DNA from: Capillimicrobium sp035565675
Lineage (GTDB): Bacteria; Actinomycetota; Thermoleophilia; Solirubrobacterales; Solirubrobacteraceae
Assembly (NCBI GenBank): GCA_035565675.1
Contig: DATMSA010000042.1
Location: 1 to 19,299, forward strand
Length of the DNA stretch: 19,299 nt
Reading direction: 5' to 3'
The notes beneath the pieces are model-generated. The model was given only the letters and a program-made list of their open reading frames with translations, made no database searches and was not told the DNA's origin. Below are positions 1 through 7,159 of this stretch, piece after piece. The stretch's first letter is position 1; each line of letters opens with the position of its first letter. A program made the translations under genes and the position numbers.

Positions 1-146
1 CCTACCCGACCAGCCGCGCCAGGACCGCGGCGCTGCCCGCCTTCCTAGAGCGCTACAACACACGACGCCCGCACCGGTCACTCAACGGCCAGACGCCCTT
101 CCAGCGTCTGGCCGAGAGAAACAAGACTGCTGCTGCCTACACCTAG
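1..146 (+). CDS. IS481-type transposase, C-terminal fragment (5' end outside window)
   Basis: Reading from base 3, 47 codons lead to TAG at 144-146. The peptide contains FLERYNTRRPHRSLNGQTP, the typical C-terminal end of DDE integrase-core transposases of the IS481/IS3 type (YNxxRPHxSLxGxTP). It finishes RNKTAAAYT, which also suits a natural IS481-type C-terminus, so the stop looks genuine. The catalytic DDE residues would lie upstream and cannot be judged. Only 10 bp separate the stop from the stop of the convergent lipoprotein gene, and I see no terminal inverted repeat in that gap. The element is either a remnant or its right end lies inside the neighbour. Assignment to the IS481 family rather than IS3 is a judgement from the tail alone. 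Confidence 0.8.
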   Translation, partial: YPTSRARTAALPAFLERYNTRRPHRSLNGQTPFQRLAERNKTAAAYT

Positions 147-159
147 CGGCGCGCCGCTA
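144..159. terminator. 16-bp perfect palindrome containing both convergent stop codons
   Basis: TAGCGGCGCGCCGCTA reads identically on both strands. Its ends are the TAG of the transposase fragment (144-146) and, on the minus strand, the TAG of the lipoprotein (159-157). It has no T-tract and no loop of its own, so as RNA it would need to open a few central bases. It may act as a compact bidirectional terminator or transcript end; this is inference. Confidence 0.4.
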
Positions 160-1098
160 CAGGTGCTTGGCGCACTCCTGGACCTTCTCGAGGTCCGCGC
201 CGGCCTCCTGGAGGCACTTCGTGTACGGGTCCTCCTCGGCGGCGGCGCCGGCGGCGCGCTCGAGCGTCTCGGTCAGCTCCGACAGCGGACGGGCGCCCTC
301 CGGCGCGCCGATCTCCTGCGGCTCGTCGAGCTCGCTGTACTGGAGGCTCAGCTCGAGCGTGCCGGCCGCGAGCTCGAGGCGCACGACGAGCCGGCGCAGC
401 CGCTCGTCCTCCTTGCCGGTGTCGACCTCGACGCGCGCGGAGCGCACCGACTTCTCGAGCTGCTCGATGTCGCCGGCGCCCAGCCGCTCGGACAGGTCGT
501 TGCCCTCCGCGAGCTTGGCCACGTCGGCGACCATCCGCGGCACGTCGACGCCGGCGGTCAGGTGGATCGTCTCGACGCCCTCGACCTCGCTCTCGCCGTC
601 CTTGCGCGGGTCGACGAGCCAGCGGCGGGGGTCGATGCCCAGCGAGTCGAGGGTCGGCTGCGCGCGGCGGCGGCGGTCGGTCTCGCGCTCGGACGCCGTG
701 TAGGCCTTCGTGATGCTGCGCCAGTCGGCCTCGGGCACCTCGTAGGCCTGGCCGTAGACGACGAGGAAGCCCTTGTCGCCGGTCGAGATCGCGCCCGCCT
801 CCAGGGACCCGCCGTCGGTGACGAGCGAGAGCTGGCCGTCGAGCTTGGGGAGCTGGCCCTCGCCGCCCTGGGCGAAGCGGGCGGTCAGCGTGCCCTCCAG
901 CGAGCCGCTCTCGGCGAGGTCGGCGCGGACGCCGATCTGCAGGCGGCCGCTCTCGACGGGCTGGTCGGAGGAGAACGTCGCCTCGATCAGCTCCGACGCG
1001 GACTTGTCGGACGCGTCGTCGCCACCGCAGCCGGCGAGCGCGAGGGCGCCGGCGAGGACCACGGCGAGGACGGCGCGCAACGCAACTTGCGGGCGCAT
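157..1098 (-). CDS. Predicted lipoprotein of unknown function (313 aa)
   Basis: The N-terminus has a short basic start, a hydrophobic stretch and a lipobox LALAGC with Cys24, followed by GGDD. This indicates export and lipid anchoring on the outer face of the membrane. The mature part (about residues 30-290) alternates beta-strand-like polar/hydrophobic segments around repeated EG/DG turns (for example GSLEGTLTARF, GQLSLVTDGG). It recalls the LppX/LprG or LolA-like lipoprotein fold, but no specific family can be named. The end carries two cysteines 14 residues apart (CLQEAGADLEKVQEC), which could form a disulfide-closed helical hairpin. The ATG at 1096-1098 is only 23 bp from the divergent epimerase-like gene, and a TAGGTT box at 1113-1108 would give a leaderless or nearly leaderless mRNA. 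The function may be lipid or glycan binding, but this is unproven. Confidence 0.85.
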   Translation of the reverse strand: MRPQVALRAVLAVVLAGALALAGCGGDDASDKSASELIEATFSSDQPVESGRLQIGVRADLAESGSLEGTLTARFAQGGEGQLPKLDGQLSLVTDGGSLEAGAISTGDKGFLVVYGQAYEVPEADWRSITKAYTASERETDRRRRAQPTLDSLGIDPRRWLVDPRKDGESEVEGVETIHLTAGVDVPRMVADVAKLAEGNDLSERLGAGDIEQLEKSVRSARVEVDTGKEDERLRRLVVRLELAAGTLELSLQYSELDEPQEIGAPEGARPLSELTETLERAAGAAAEEDPYTKCLQEAGADLEKVQECAKHL

Positions 1099-1107
1099 CG
1101 GCGGTTG

Positions 1108-1117
1108 AACCTAGCAT
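1108..1117. promoter_or_regulatory. Overlapping divergent -10 boxes (TAGGTT minus, TAGCAT plus)
   Basis: On the minus strand TAGGTT covers 1113-1108, giving a predicted transcript start near 1101, three bases before the lipoprotein ATG. On the plus strand TAGCAT covers 1112-1117, with a predicted start near 1124, at the ATG/GTG cluster 1119-1127. The two hexamers share bases 1112-1113, so RNA polymerase cannot occupy both at once. A TTGCGG at 1087-1092 is a possible plus-strand -35 with a long 19-bp spacer. I see no good -35 for the minus strand. Confidence 0.5.
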
Positions 1118-1121
1118 CGTG

Positions 1122-2579
1122 ATGGTGCCTCGCACCGCAGTTCTCCTCGCTCTGATGGCGCTGGTCGTCGCCGCTCCGGCGGCCGCCGCGCCGGTCCACG
1201 TCGTCGAGCCCGACGGCGACGTCGTGCTGCGCGACGACCCCTATCTGCCGGCCGCCGACCCGCTGCCGCCGCCGTCCGCGCAGCCCGCCGCGCGCCGGTC
1301 CGCGACGCCCGCCCGCGCCCGCGCCGCGGCCCGCAAGCAGACGTTCGCGCGGGTGGTCGACCGCCTCGGCCGCGAGGGGCGCCTGGACCCGCTCGTGCAC
1401 CAGGCCGCCCGCGACGCGGCCGCCGAGGCGAGGTCGCTGCTGCGCAAGCTCCCCACCGGCACGAGCAAGTCGAACCTCAGCGACGTGCGCGACCTGCTGG
1501 ACGGCCTCGCCGCCCGCAACCAGGTGACCCCCGGCCGCGTCCCGGTCCTCACCGAGATCCTGCGCCGCAACACCGAGTACTGGAACACGGGACGGGCGCT
1601 GTCCTACGGCGCGCGGGTCGAGTTCCGCGACAGCCGGATCGTGTGGCAGTACTATCCGGGCGCGGGCATCCAGCCGCAGTGGCTGGGCACGTTCGGCGCC
1701 GCCAACGCGTACTGGCGGTCGAACCGGCGCGCCTCCGCGACCGCGCTCGGCGAGCTGCTGGACGAGGTCCTCGCCCTCGCCTCCCCGCGCGCCGGCGGGA
1801 TCGCCTGGGAGAGCTTCTTCGCGTTCAGCGGCGCCCCGCCCGTGTGGGTGAGCGCGCTGTCGCAGGGCACCGGCATCCAGGCGCTGTCGCGGGCCTCCCA
1901 GAAGCTCGAGCGGCCCGAGCTGCTCGAGGCGGCCAAGCAGGCGCTCGGCATCTTCCAGACGCCCCCGCCCGAGGGCGTGGCGCTGAAGCGCGGCGGCGGC
2001 GCCCACTACCTCATCTACTCCACCAACCCGCGCCTGCTCGTCCTCAACGGCTTCATCCAGTCGCTGAACGGGCTGTGGGACTACGCCGAGATCTCCCAGG
2101 ACCCGGTCGGCCTGGAGCTGTTCGCGGCCGGCGACCGTGCCGCCCAGAAGGAGCTGCCCGACTACGACACCGGCGCGTGGTCGCTGTACGAGGGGACCAA
2201 CGAGTCGTCGCTGAGCTACCACCAGCTCGTGCGCGAGTTCCTGGAGAACCTGTGCGAGCGCACCCAGACCGAGGCCTACTGCGCCACCGCGACGCGATTC
2301 GCCCAGGACGAGACCGACCCGCCGTCGATCCGCATCCGCACCTCGACCGCGCGCACCCGCAAGCCGGTGCCGATCCGCTTCTCGCTGTCGAAGAAGTCGA
2401 CGGTCAGCCTGTACGTGAACGACACGCCGATCACGTCGGCGACGCTCGCCTACGGGGACCGCACGCTCACGTGGGCGGGGCGCCGCAAGCCGGGGCCGGT
2501 GACGGTGACGCTGAAGGCCAAGGACCTCGCGGGCAACACGGCCGAGGTCAGCAAGACGATCGTGCTGAAGCGGAAGTAG
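1122..2579 (+). CDS. Secreted D-glucuronyl C5-epimerase-like protein with C-terminal Ig-like domain
   Basis: Residues 1-23 form a signal peptide ending APAAAA. After a low-complexity linker and a helical region, residues about 155-385 match the glucuronyl C5-epimerase C-terminal domain. Evidence is YWNTGRALSYGARVEF, WQYYPGAGIQPQWLGTFG and above all the hallmark YDTGAWSLYEG (348-358) followed by SYHQL (365-369). In characterised Glce enzymes such Tyr-containing motifs belong to the active site that inverts C5 of glucuronate in heparosan-type chains. The last ~90 residues (from about 395) form a beta-rich Ig-like module ending in VTVTLKAKDLAGNTAEVS. ATG 1122 is preferred, but GTG 1119 in the same frame is possible. 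Substrate is unknown; it presumably acts on an extracellular uronate polysaccharide. The neighbours do not include an obvious polysaccharide synthase. Confidence 0.8.
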   Translation: MVPRTAVLLALMALVVAAPAAAAPVHVVEPDGDVVLRDDPYLPAADPLPPPSAQPAARRSATPARARAAARKQTFARVVDRLGREGRLDPLVHQAARDAAAEARSLLRKLPTGTSKSNLSDVRDLLDGLAARNQVTPGRVPVLTEILRRNTEYWNTGRALSYGARVEFRDSRIVWQYYPGAGIQPQWLGTFGAANAYWRSNRRASATALGELLDEVLALASPRAGGIAWESFFAFSGAPPVWVSALSQGTGIQALSRASQKLERPELLEAAKQALGIFQTPPPEGVALKRGGGAHYLIYSTNPRLLVLNGFIQSLNGLWDYAEISQDPVGLELFAAGDRAAQKELPDYDTGAWSLYEGTNESSLSYHQLVREFLENLCERTQTEAYCATATRFAQDETDPPSIRIRTSTARTRKPVPIRFSLSKKSTVSLYVNDTPITSATLAYGDRTLTWAGRRKPGPVTVTLKAKDLAGNTAEVSKTIVLKRK

Positions 2580-2582
2580 GCT
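2577..2582 (+). promoter_or_regulatory. -10 box TAGGCT overlapping the preceding stop codon
   Basis: The TAG stop of the epimerase-like gene (2577-2579) is the first half of TAGGCT. The predicted start point is near 2589, two bases before GTG 2591 of the ArsA-like gene, and no Shine-Dalgarno sequence precedes that GTG. This suggests a leaderless transcript that begins where the previous gene ends. No -35 was recognised. Confidence 0.4.
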
Positions 2583-2590
2583 CCCGCGCG

Positions 2591-3775
2591 GTGGAGAGCC
2601 CGCGCACGATCCTCTACACCGGGAAGGGCGGCGTCGGCAAGACCTCGGTCGCCGCCGCGACCGCGCGCCGCTGCGCTGCCGCCGGCCTGCGCACGGTCGT
2701 GCTGTCCACCGACCCGGCGCACTCGCTGGCCGACGCGCTCGAGCGCGAGCTGGGCCCCGACCCGACGCAGATCGGCGAGCGGCTGTGGGGCCAGCAGGTG
2801 GCCGCCCAGGACGAGATGGAGCGCCACTGGTCGTCGGTGCAGGCGTGGGCGGGCGAGCTGCTGGCCGAGCGCGGCGCCGACCGCATCTCCGCCGAGGAGC
2901 TGAGCGTCCCGCCCGGGATGGACGAGCTGTTCAGCCTCCTGCAGATCAAGCGCCATCACGAGAGCGGCGAATGGGACGCGATCATCGTCGACTGCGCGCC
3001 GACCGGCGAGACGCTGCGGCTGCTGTCGTTCCCCGACGTCCTGCGCTGGTGGCTGGCGAAGGTCTTCCCACAGCAGTCGCGGCTGATGGACGCGGCCCGG
3101 CCGATCGCCCGCGCGGTGCTCGACCTGCGCCTGCCCGGCGACGACGTGCTCGACGAGGTCAGCCGCCTCGTGGAGAACCTCATCGCGATGAACGAGATCC
3201 TCCGCGACCGCGCGAACGTGTCGATCCGGCTCGTGACGACGCCCGACCGGATGGTCATCGACGAGGCGCGGCGCACGTTCACCTACCTGAACCTGTACGG
3301 GTTCCTCACCGACGCCGTCGTCGTCAACCGCGTGTTCCCGGAGGGCGTCGGCGACTACTTCGAGCCGTGGCGCCGGCGCCAGCTCGATGCGCTGGACGAC
3401 GTGCGCTCCGGCTTCGCCCCGGTCCCGGTCCTGACCGCGCCGTACTTCGCCGGCGAGGTCGTCGGGCCCGAGCGCCTCGACGAGCTCGCCGCCGCCGTCT
3501 TCGACGGGGTCGAGCCGGCCGGCGTCCTGCACGAGCGCCTCGCCCAGGAGCTGCGCGTCGACGCCGACGGGGCCGTCCTGCGCCTCGACCTGCCGTTCGC
3601 CGACAAGGGCGACATCGCGCTGCGCAAGATCGGCGCGGAGGTGGTCGTGCGGGTCGACGGCCACAAGCGCACGGTGGTCCTCCCGCCCGCGCTGGCGGGC
3701 TATCGTGCGGCTGGCGCCTCGTTCACCGACGGGGCGCTGGAGCTGCGCTTCGACGATCCCGATGGCCGAGCCTGA
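2591..3775 (+). CDS. ArsA/Get3-family ATPase with C-terminal HSP20-like domain (394 aa)
   Basis: The N-terminus has the deviant Walker A of the ArsA/Get3/MinD class, TGKGGVGKTS (10-19, with signature Lys12 and Lys17). STDPAHSLADAL follows, and the switch-like D134CAPTGETLRLL matches the DxAPTGHTLRL of Get3/ArsA. There is one ATPase half only, so the active form is presumably a nucleotide-bound homodimer. Residues about 325-392 (LRLDLPFADKGDIALRKI to the end) match the HSP20-like domain found at the end of many bacterial ArsA-like proteins. Known relatives drive arsenite export or deliver tail-anchored membrane proteins. No ArsB, ArsR or ArsC gene is nearby, so arsenite resistance is not supported; client binding or membrane targeting is the better guess. 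The start is GTG 2591, because the frame is open upstream with no better start. It overlaps the next gene by 14 nt. Confidence 0.88.
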   Translation: MESPRTILYTGKGGVGKTSVAAATARRCAAAGLRTVVLSTDPAHSLADALERELGPDPTQIGERLWGQQVAAQDEMERHWSSVQAWAGELLAERGADRISAEELSVPPGMDELFSLLQIKRHHESGEWDAIIVDCAPTGETLRLLSFPDVLRWWLAKVFPQQSRLMDAARPIARAVLDLRLPGDDVLDEVSRLVENLIAMNEILRDRANVSIRLVTTPDRMVIDEARRTFTYLNLYGFLTDAVVVNRVFPEGVGDYFEPWRRRQLDALDDVRSGFAPVPVLTAPYFAGEVVGPERLDELAAAVFDGVEPAGVLHERLAQELRVDADGAVLRLDLPFADKGDIALRKIGAEVVVRVDGHKRTVVLPPALAGYRAAGASFTDGALELRFDDPDGRA

Positions 3776-4103
3776 CCCCCTCGAGGAGCTGCGCGCGCAG
3801 GTGCGCGCCACCCAGGAGGCCGCCGAGCGGCTGATGGGGTCCGGCGTGCCGCTGCGCGGATGGGACGTCCCCCGCGAGAGCCGCGGGGCGTTCGCCGAGG
3901 AGGCGCAGGCGCTCGCGTCGCTGCTGGCCGCGCTGCGCGAGCTCGTGCCGCCCGACCTGCGCGAGCAGATCGCCGATCTGATCCGCCAGCTCCTGCTCGT
4001 CCTGCGGGCGCTGCTGGACTGGCTCGTGGCGCGCATCGAGCGCGAGGTCGCGGCGGAGGGCGGCGCCCCGCCGCGCACCGCCGAGGACATCCCGATCGCC
4101 TGA
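3762..4103 (+). CDS. Small helical protein of unknown function (113 aa), overlaps ArsA-like gene
   Basis: ATG 3762 (MAEPDPLEELRAQ) overlaps the last 14 nt of the ArsA-like gene, so the two are probably translationally coupled. An upstream in-frame start at 3705 would lie deep within the ATPase gene and gives an atypical leader. The protein is predicted almost wholly helical: a charged N-terminal helix with many Glu/Arg/Ala, then a long amphipathic segment (about residues 65-95, LREQIADLIRQLLLVLRALL). The C-terminus ends RTAEDIPIA. No family recognised. Overlap with the ATPase suggests a partner or membrane-associating subunit, which is inference. Confidence 0.75.
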   Translation: MAEPDPLEELRAQVRATQEAAERLMGSGVPLRGWDVPRESRGAFAEEAQALASLLAALRELVPPDLREQIADLIRQLLLVLRALLDWLVARIEREVAAEGGAPPRTAEDIPIA

Positions 4104-4118
4104 CAGGATGCAGCCACG

Positions 4119-4349
4119 ATGAGCACCACGCGCGACCCGGCCGATCGCGTGCGCACCCTGCTGCTGCGCGCCGACAACGTGCTCAAGAATTCGACCCCAC
4201 CCACCCTCGATCCCGACGACCGCGCCCGGCGGGCCCGCGCGGCGCTGGAGGAGGCGCGCGAGGTCGCGGCCGGCGGCGGCGTGGACCCGCGCGTGGTGGA
4301 GCTGATCGACCGGCGCCTGGCGGCGCTGGAGGCCGGTGGACCGGGTTAG
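4119..4349 (+). CDS. Small charged protein of unknown function (76 aa)
   Basis: The ORF starts ATG 4119 (MSTTRDPADRVRTLLLRADN) and ends at TAG 4347-4349, overlapping the next gene by 14 nt. The sequence is helical and strongly charged (DPDDRARRARAALEEAREVA), with no membrane segment and no cysteine. It lies 15 bp after the previous gene, with a weak -10-like CAGGAT at 4104-4109. Start/stop overlap with the following membrane-protein gene supports it being a real member of the 2591-5070 gene row. I do not recognise a family. Confidence 0.65.
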   Translation: MSTTRDPADRVRTLLLRADNVLKNSTPPTLDPDDRARRARAALEEAREVAAGGGVDPRVVELIDRRLAALEAGGPG

Positions 4350-5070
4350 GCACGTCTGGGCCAACCTGGCCGGCGAGCAGCGCCTCGCCGCGGTCGCGGC
4401 GCTCCTGCTGCTGGCCACGCTGTTCCTGCCCTGGTACGAGAAGTCGTTCTACGACACGCGCAGCCGCGGGTTCGTGGAGGACAAGCTCAGCGGGTTCGGC
4501 TCGGCCGACTTCGTGATGGCGTCGGTCGTGCTCGTCGCGATCGGCGTGCTCGGGCTCCTGTTCGCGCGCGGCGAGGAGCGGGCGTTCCACCTGCCGGGCG
4601 GTGACGGGCTGATCGTGATGATCGCCGGCGGCTGGGCGGCGCTGCTGATCTTCTACCGGGTGCTCGACCACCCGGACGTGACCGGCGAGAGCGCGACGAT
4701 CGGCATCCAGTGGGGCGTGTTCATCGCGTTCCTCGCGGCCGCGTTCCTCGTGTACGCGGGCTACCGGATCCGCGCCGCGCACCGGCCCGAGCCGCCGCTG
4801 CCGGCGGCCGGCGACGAGGAGCCGTTCGACCTGCCGCCGCGCACGCGGCGGCGCGCGGAGCGCCCGCGGCGCACGACGCCGCCGCCGACGGCAGACCGGC
4901 CGGCGCCGGAGCCGGAGCCCTCGACCGAGATCGCGCCGCGTCCGTCGGAGGCGCCGACCGAGCCGGCCCCCGCGCCGCGCCGGCGGCGGCCGCCGAGCGG
5001 CGACGACCCGCCGATGCCGGGCCAGCTCTCGTTCGACGAGGCCGAGACGCACCGCCTGCCCGAGCGCTGA
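4336..5070 (+). CDS. Four-helix membrane protein with proline-rich cytoplasmic tail (244 aa)
   Basis: GTG 4336 overlaps the stop of the preceding gene, so coupled translation is likely. Four hydrophobic segments are visible at about residues 18-36, 57-77, 89-109 and 122-145. The first ends LFLPWYE, an arrangement common in small actinobacterial membrane proteins. From about residue 150 the protein is disordered: PPRTRRRAERPRRTTPPP, then repeated Pro-Ala-Glu-Pro blocks, ending GQLSFDEAETHRLPER. No catalytic motif is seen and no family can be named. It may anchor the preceding soluble proteins at the membrane; this is inference from order and overlaps only. Confidence 0.8.
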   Translation: MDRVRHVWANLAGEQRLAAVAALLLLATLFLPWYEKSFYDTRSRGFVEDKLSGFGSADFVMASVVLVAIGVLGLLFARGEERAFHLPGGDGLIVMIAGGWAALLIFYRVLDHPDVTGESATIGIQWGVFIAFLAAAFLVYAGYRIRAAHRPEPPLPAAGDEEPFDLPPRTRRRAERPRRTTPPPTADRPAPEPEPSTEIAPRPSEAPTEPAPAPRRRRPPSGDDPPMPGQLSFDEAETHRLPER

Positions 5071-5109
5071 GCGGGTCTGAGCCGCCCCCGCCGGGGGTAA
5101 CCGCGGGCG

Positions 5110-7143
5110 ATGCGGTGGGTCGCCGTCGTGGGGATGTGCGCGATCGCGGGGCTGGCCGGAGCGCCGGCCGCCGGAGCCGAGCGCGGCTGGCTGCCCGCCG
5201 ACAAGGAGGGCTTCGCGACCGCGATCGACCGCTCCAGCCCGGTGTGGCTGACGCTGCGCCAGGGGATCGCCAGCGAGGTCTTCTGGCCCGACCTCGACAC
5301 GCCGTCGGTGCGCTCGCTGGAGCTGACGGTCGGCCGGGAGCGCGAGAGCGCCGGCAAGACGACCACCTCGCTGCCGGACGTGCGCGCGCTGATCTTCCGC
5401 CAGGTCGTCGACGACCAGGACGGCGACTGGCGGCTGACGAAGACGTGGGTCACCGACCCGGCGCGCCCGGTCGTGCTGCTCGACGTGCGCTACGAGTCGC
5501 TGGACGGGCGCGCGCGGCCGCTCGGCGTGCGCCTGGACCCGTCGCTGGGCAACGGGCCGCACGGCGACCGCGGCGGGCGGATCGGGCGCGCCCTCGTCGC
5601 GCGCGACGGCCGCTTCGCGAGCGCGCTGCGCTCGGCGCCGGGGCTGCGCCGGCCGGCGGTCGACACCGCGGGCCGCGGCGACGTCGAGCAGGCCGCGTCG
5701 ACCCGCGTGACGGGCGTGCGCGGACGGCGGCACGCGACGTTCGCGCTCGCGTTCGGGCGCACGCCGCGGGTGGCGGCGCGGCGGGCGGAGCGCTCGCTGC
5801 GGGCCGGCTTCCGCGCGGTCGCCGCCCGTTACCGGGCCGGCTGGCACCGCTACGTCGAGGGGCTGAAGGACCCGCCGGCGGCCGCCGCGCAGGTGCGCTC
5901 GGCGTACCTGGCGTCGCTGCTGGTCCTGCGCGCCAGCGAGGACAAGCGCTTCCCGGGCGCGTCGATCGCGTCGCCGTCGATGCCGTGGGCGTGGGGCGAC
6001 GGGCGGACCGAGCGCCCGTCCGGGCCCTACCACCTCGTCTGGTCGCGCGACCTGTACCACGTCGCGACCGCGCTGCTGGCGGCCGGGGACCGCGGGTCGG
6101 CCGAGCGGATGCTGACGTACCTGTTCGAGCGCCAGCAGCGGCCCGACGGCAGCTTCCCGCAGAACTCGCGCGTGGACGGGACGCCGCACTGGCGCAAGCT
6201 GCAGATGGACCAGGTCGCGTTCCCGCTGATCCTGGCCTGGCAGCTCGGCCGCGACGACGCGCGCACCTACCGCCGCCACGTCCGGCCCGCCGCGAACGTG
6301 ATCGCGCGCCGCGGGCCGCGCTCGCAGCAGGAGCGCTGGGAGAACCAGAGCGGCTTCTCCCCCGCGACGATCGCCGCCGAGGTGGCGGGGCTGGTGTGCG
6401 CGGCGGAGCTGGCCCGCCGGGTCGGCGACACCGAGTCGGCCGCGCGGTGGGAGGCCGCGGCCGACCGCTTCGAGGCGGGCGTCGAGGACTGGACGCTGTC
6501 GCGCGACGGGCCGCTCTCCGACGAGCCCTACTACCTGCGCGTGACCAAGGACGGGCGGCCCGACGTGGGGACGACCTACGGCATCGGCGACAGCGGCCCG
6601 TCCGAGCTCGACCAGCGCGAGGTCGTCGACCCGAGCTTCCTGGAGCTCGTGCGCCTGGGCCTGCGCCGTCCCGACGACCCGAACGTCCGCTCCACGCTGG
6701 AGGTCGTCGACCGGACGCTGTCGGTGCGCACGCCGAAGGGCGTCTTCTGGCACCGCTTCACCCACGACGGGTACGGCGAGACGCCCACGGGCGAGCCGTG
6801 GTTCATCGGGACGCCCGACACGCACCGCACGTTCGGGCGCCTGTGGCCGCTGCTGACCGGCGAGCGCGGCGAGGTCGAGGTGATGGCCGGCCGCGACGCG
6901 CGCGAGCACCTGGCCGCGATCGCCGCGACCGCCAACGGCGGCCTCATGCTGCCCGAGCAGGTGTGGGACCAGTCCCCGCCGGTCGACGGCACCCGCCACG
7001 AGGCGGGGACCGGCACGTTCGCGGCGACCCCGCTGGCCTGGACGCACGCCCAGCTCGTCCGCCTCGCCTGGGCGATCGAGGGCGGCTGGCCCCCGGAGAC
7101 CCCGGCGATCGTGAGCTGCCGGTACACGGGCGCCCGCTGCTGA
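5110..7143 (+). CDS. Secreted GH15 glucoamylase/glucodextranase-type glycoside hydrolase (677 aa)
   Basis: Residues 1-23 form a signal peptide ending GAPAAGA, so the enzyme is exported. Residues about 30-270 resemble the N-terminal beta-sandwich of bacterial GH15 enzymes (ASEVFWPDLDTPSVRSLEL and WRLTKTWVTDPARPVVLLDV are typical). The catalytic (alpha/alpha)6 barrel follows, with the conserved YHLVWSRDLYHVATALLAAGD region starting at Tyr307. The first catalytic Glu is E411 in RWENQSGFSP, and the second is E616 in LMLPEQVWD. Both acid residues are in place, so it should be active, releasing glucose from alpha-glucan ends by inversion. Whether it prefers alpha-1,4 (starch) or alpha-1,6 (dextran) linkages cannot be read here. 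No extra carbohydrate-binding or S-layer domain follows the barrel. The gene ends just before a strong hairpin. Confidence 0.93.
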   Translation: MRWVAVVGMCAIAGLAGAPAAGAERGWLPADKEGFATAIDRSSPVWLTLRQGIASEVFWPDLDTPSVRSLELTVGRERESAGKTTTSLPDVRALIFRQVVDDQDGDWRLTKTWVTDPARPVVLLDVRYESLDGRARPLGVRLDPSLGNGPHGDRGGRIGRALVARDGRFASALRSAPGLRRPAVDTAGRGDVEQAASTRVTGVRGRRHATFALAFGRTPRVAARRAERSLRAGFRAVAARYRAGWHRYVEGLKDPPAAAAQVRSAYLASLLVLRASEDKRFPGASIASPSMPWAWGDGRTERPSGPYHLVWSRDLYHVATALLAAGDRGSAERMLTYLFERQQRPDGSFPQNSRVDGTPHWRKLQMDQVAFPLILAWQLGRDDARTYRRHVRPAANVIARRGPRSQQERWENQSGFSPATIAAEVAGLVCAAELARRVGDTESAARWEAAADRFEAGVEDWTLSRDGPLSDEPYYLRVTKDGRPDVGTTYGIGDSGPSELDQREVVDPSFLELVRLGLRRPDDPNVRSTLEVVDRTLSVRTPKGVFWHRFTHDGYGETPTGEPWFIGTPDTHRTFGRLWPLLTGERGEVEVMAGRDAREHLAAIAATANGGLMLPEQVWDQSPPVDGTRHEAGTGTFAATPLAWTHAQLVRLAWAIEGGWPPETPAIVSCRYTGARC

Positions 7144-7159
7144 CCGCCCGCCCCGCCCG

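Noticed and set aside
2591..3775. Arsenite resistance locus
   Set aside because: Apart from the ArsA-like ATPase there is no ArsB, ArsC, ArsR or Acr3 gene nearby, and the protein has one ATPase half plus an HSP20-like domain.
4183..7047. 954-codon open frame on the minus strand opposite the GH15 gene, and the 1238-codon plus-strand frame 4710-8426
   Set aside because: Both are low-complexity and overlap genes with clear catalytic motifs in another frame; long shadows are expected at this base composition.
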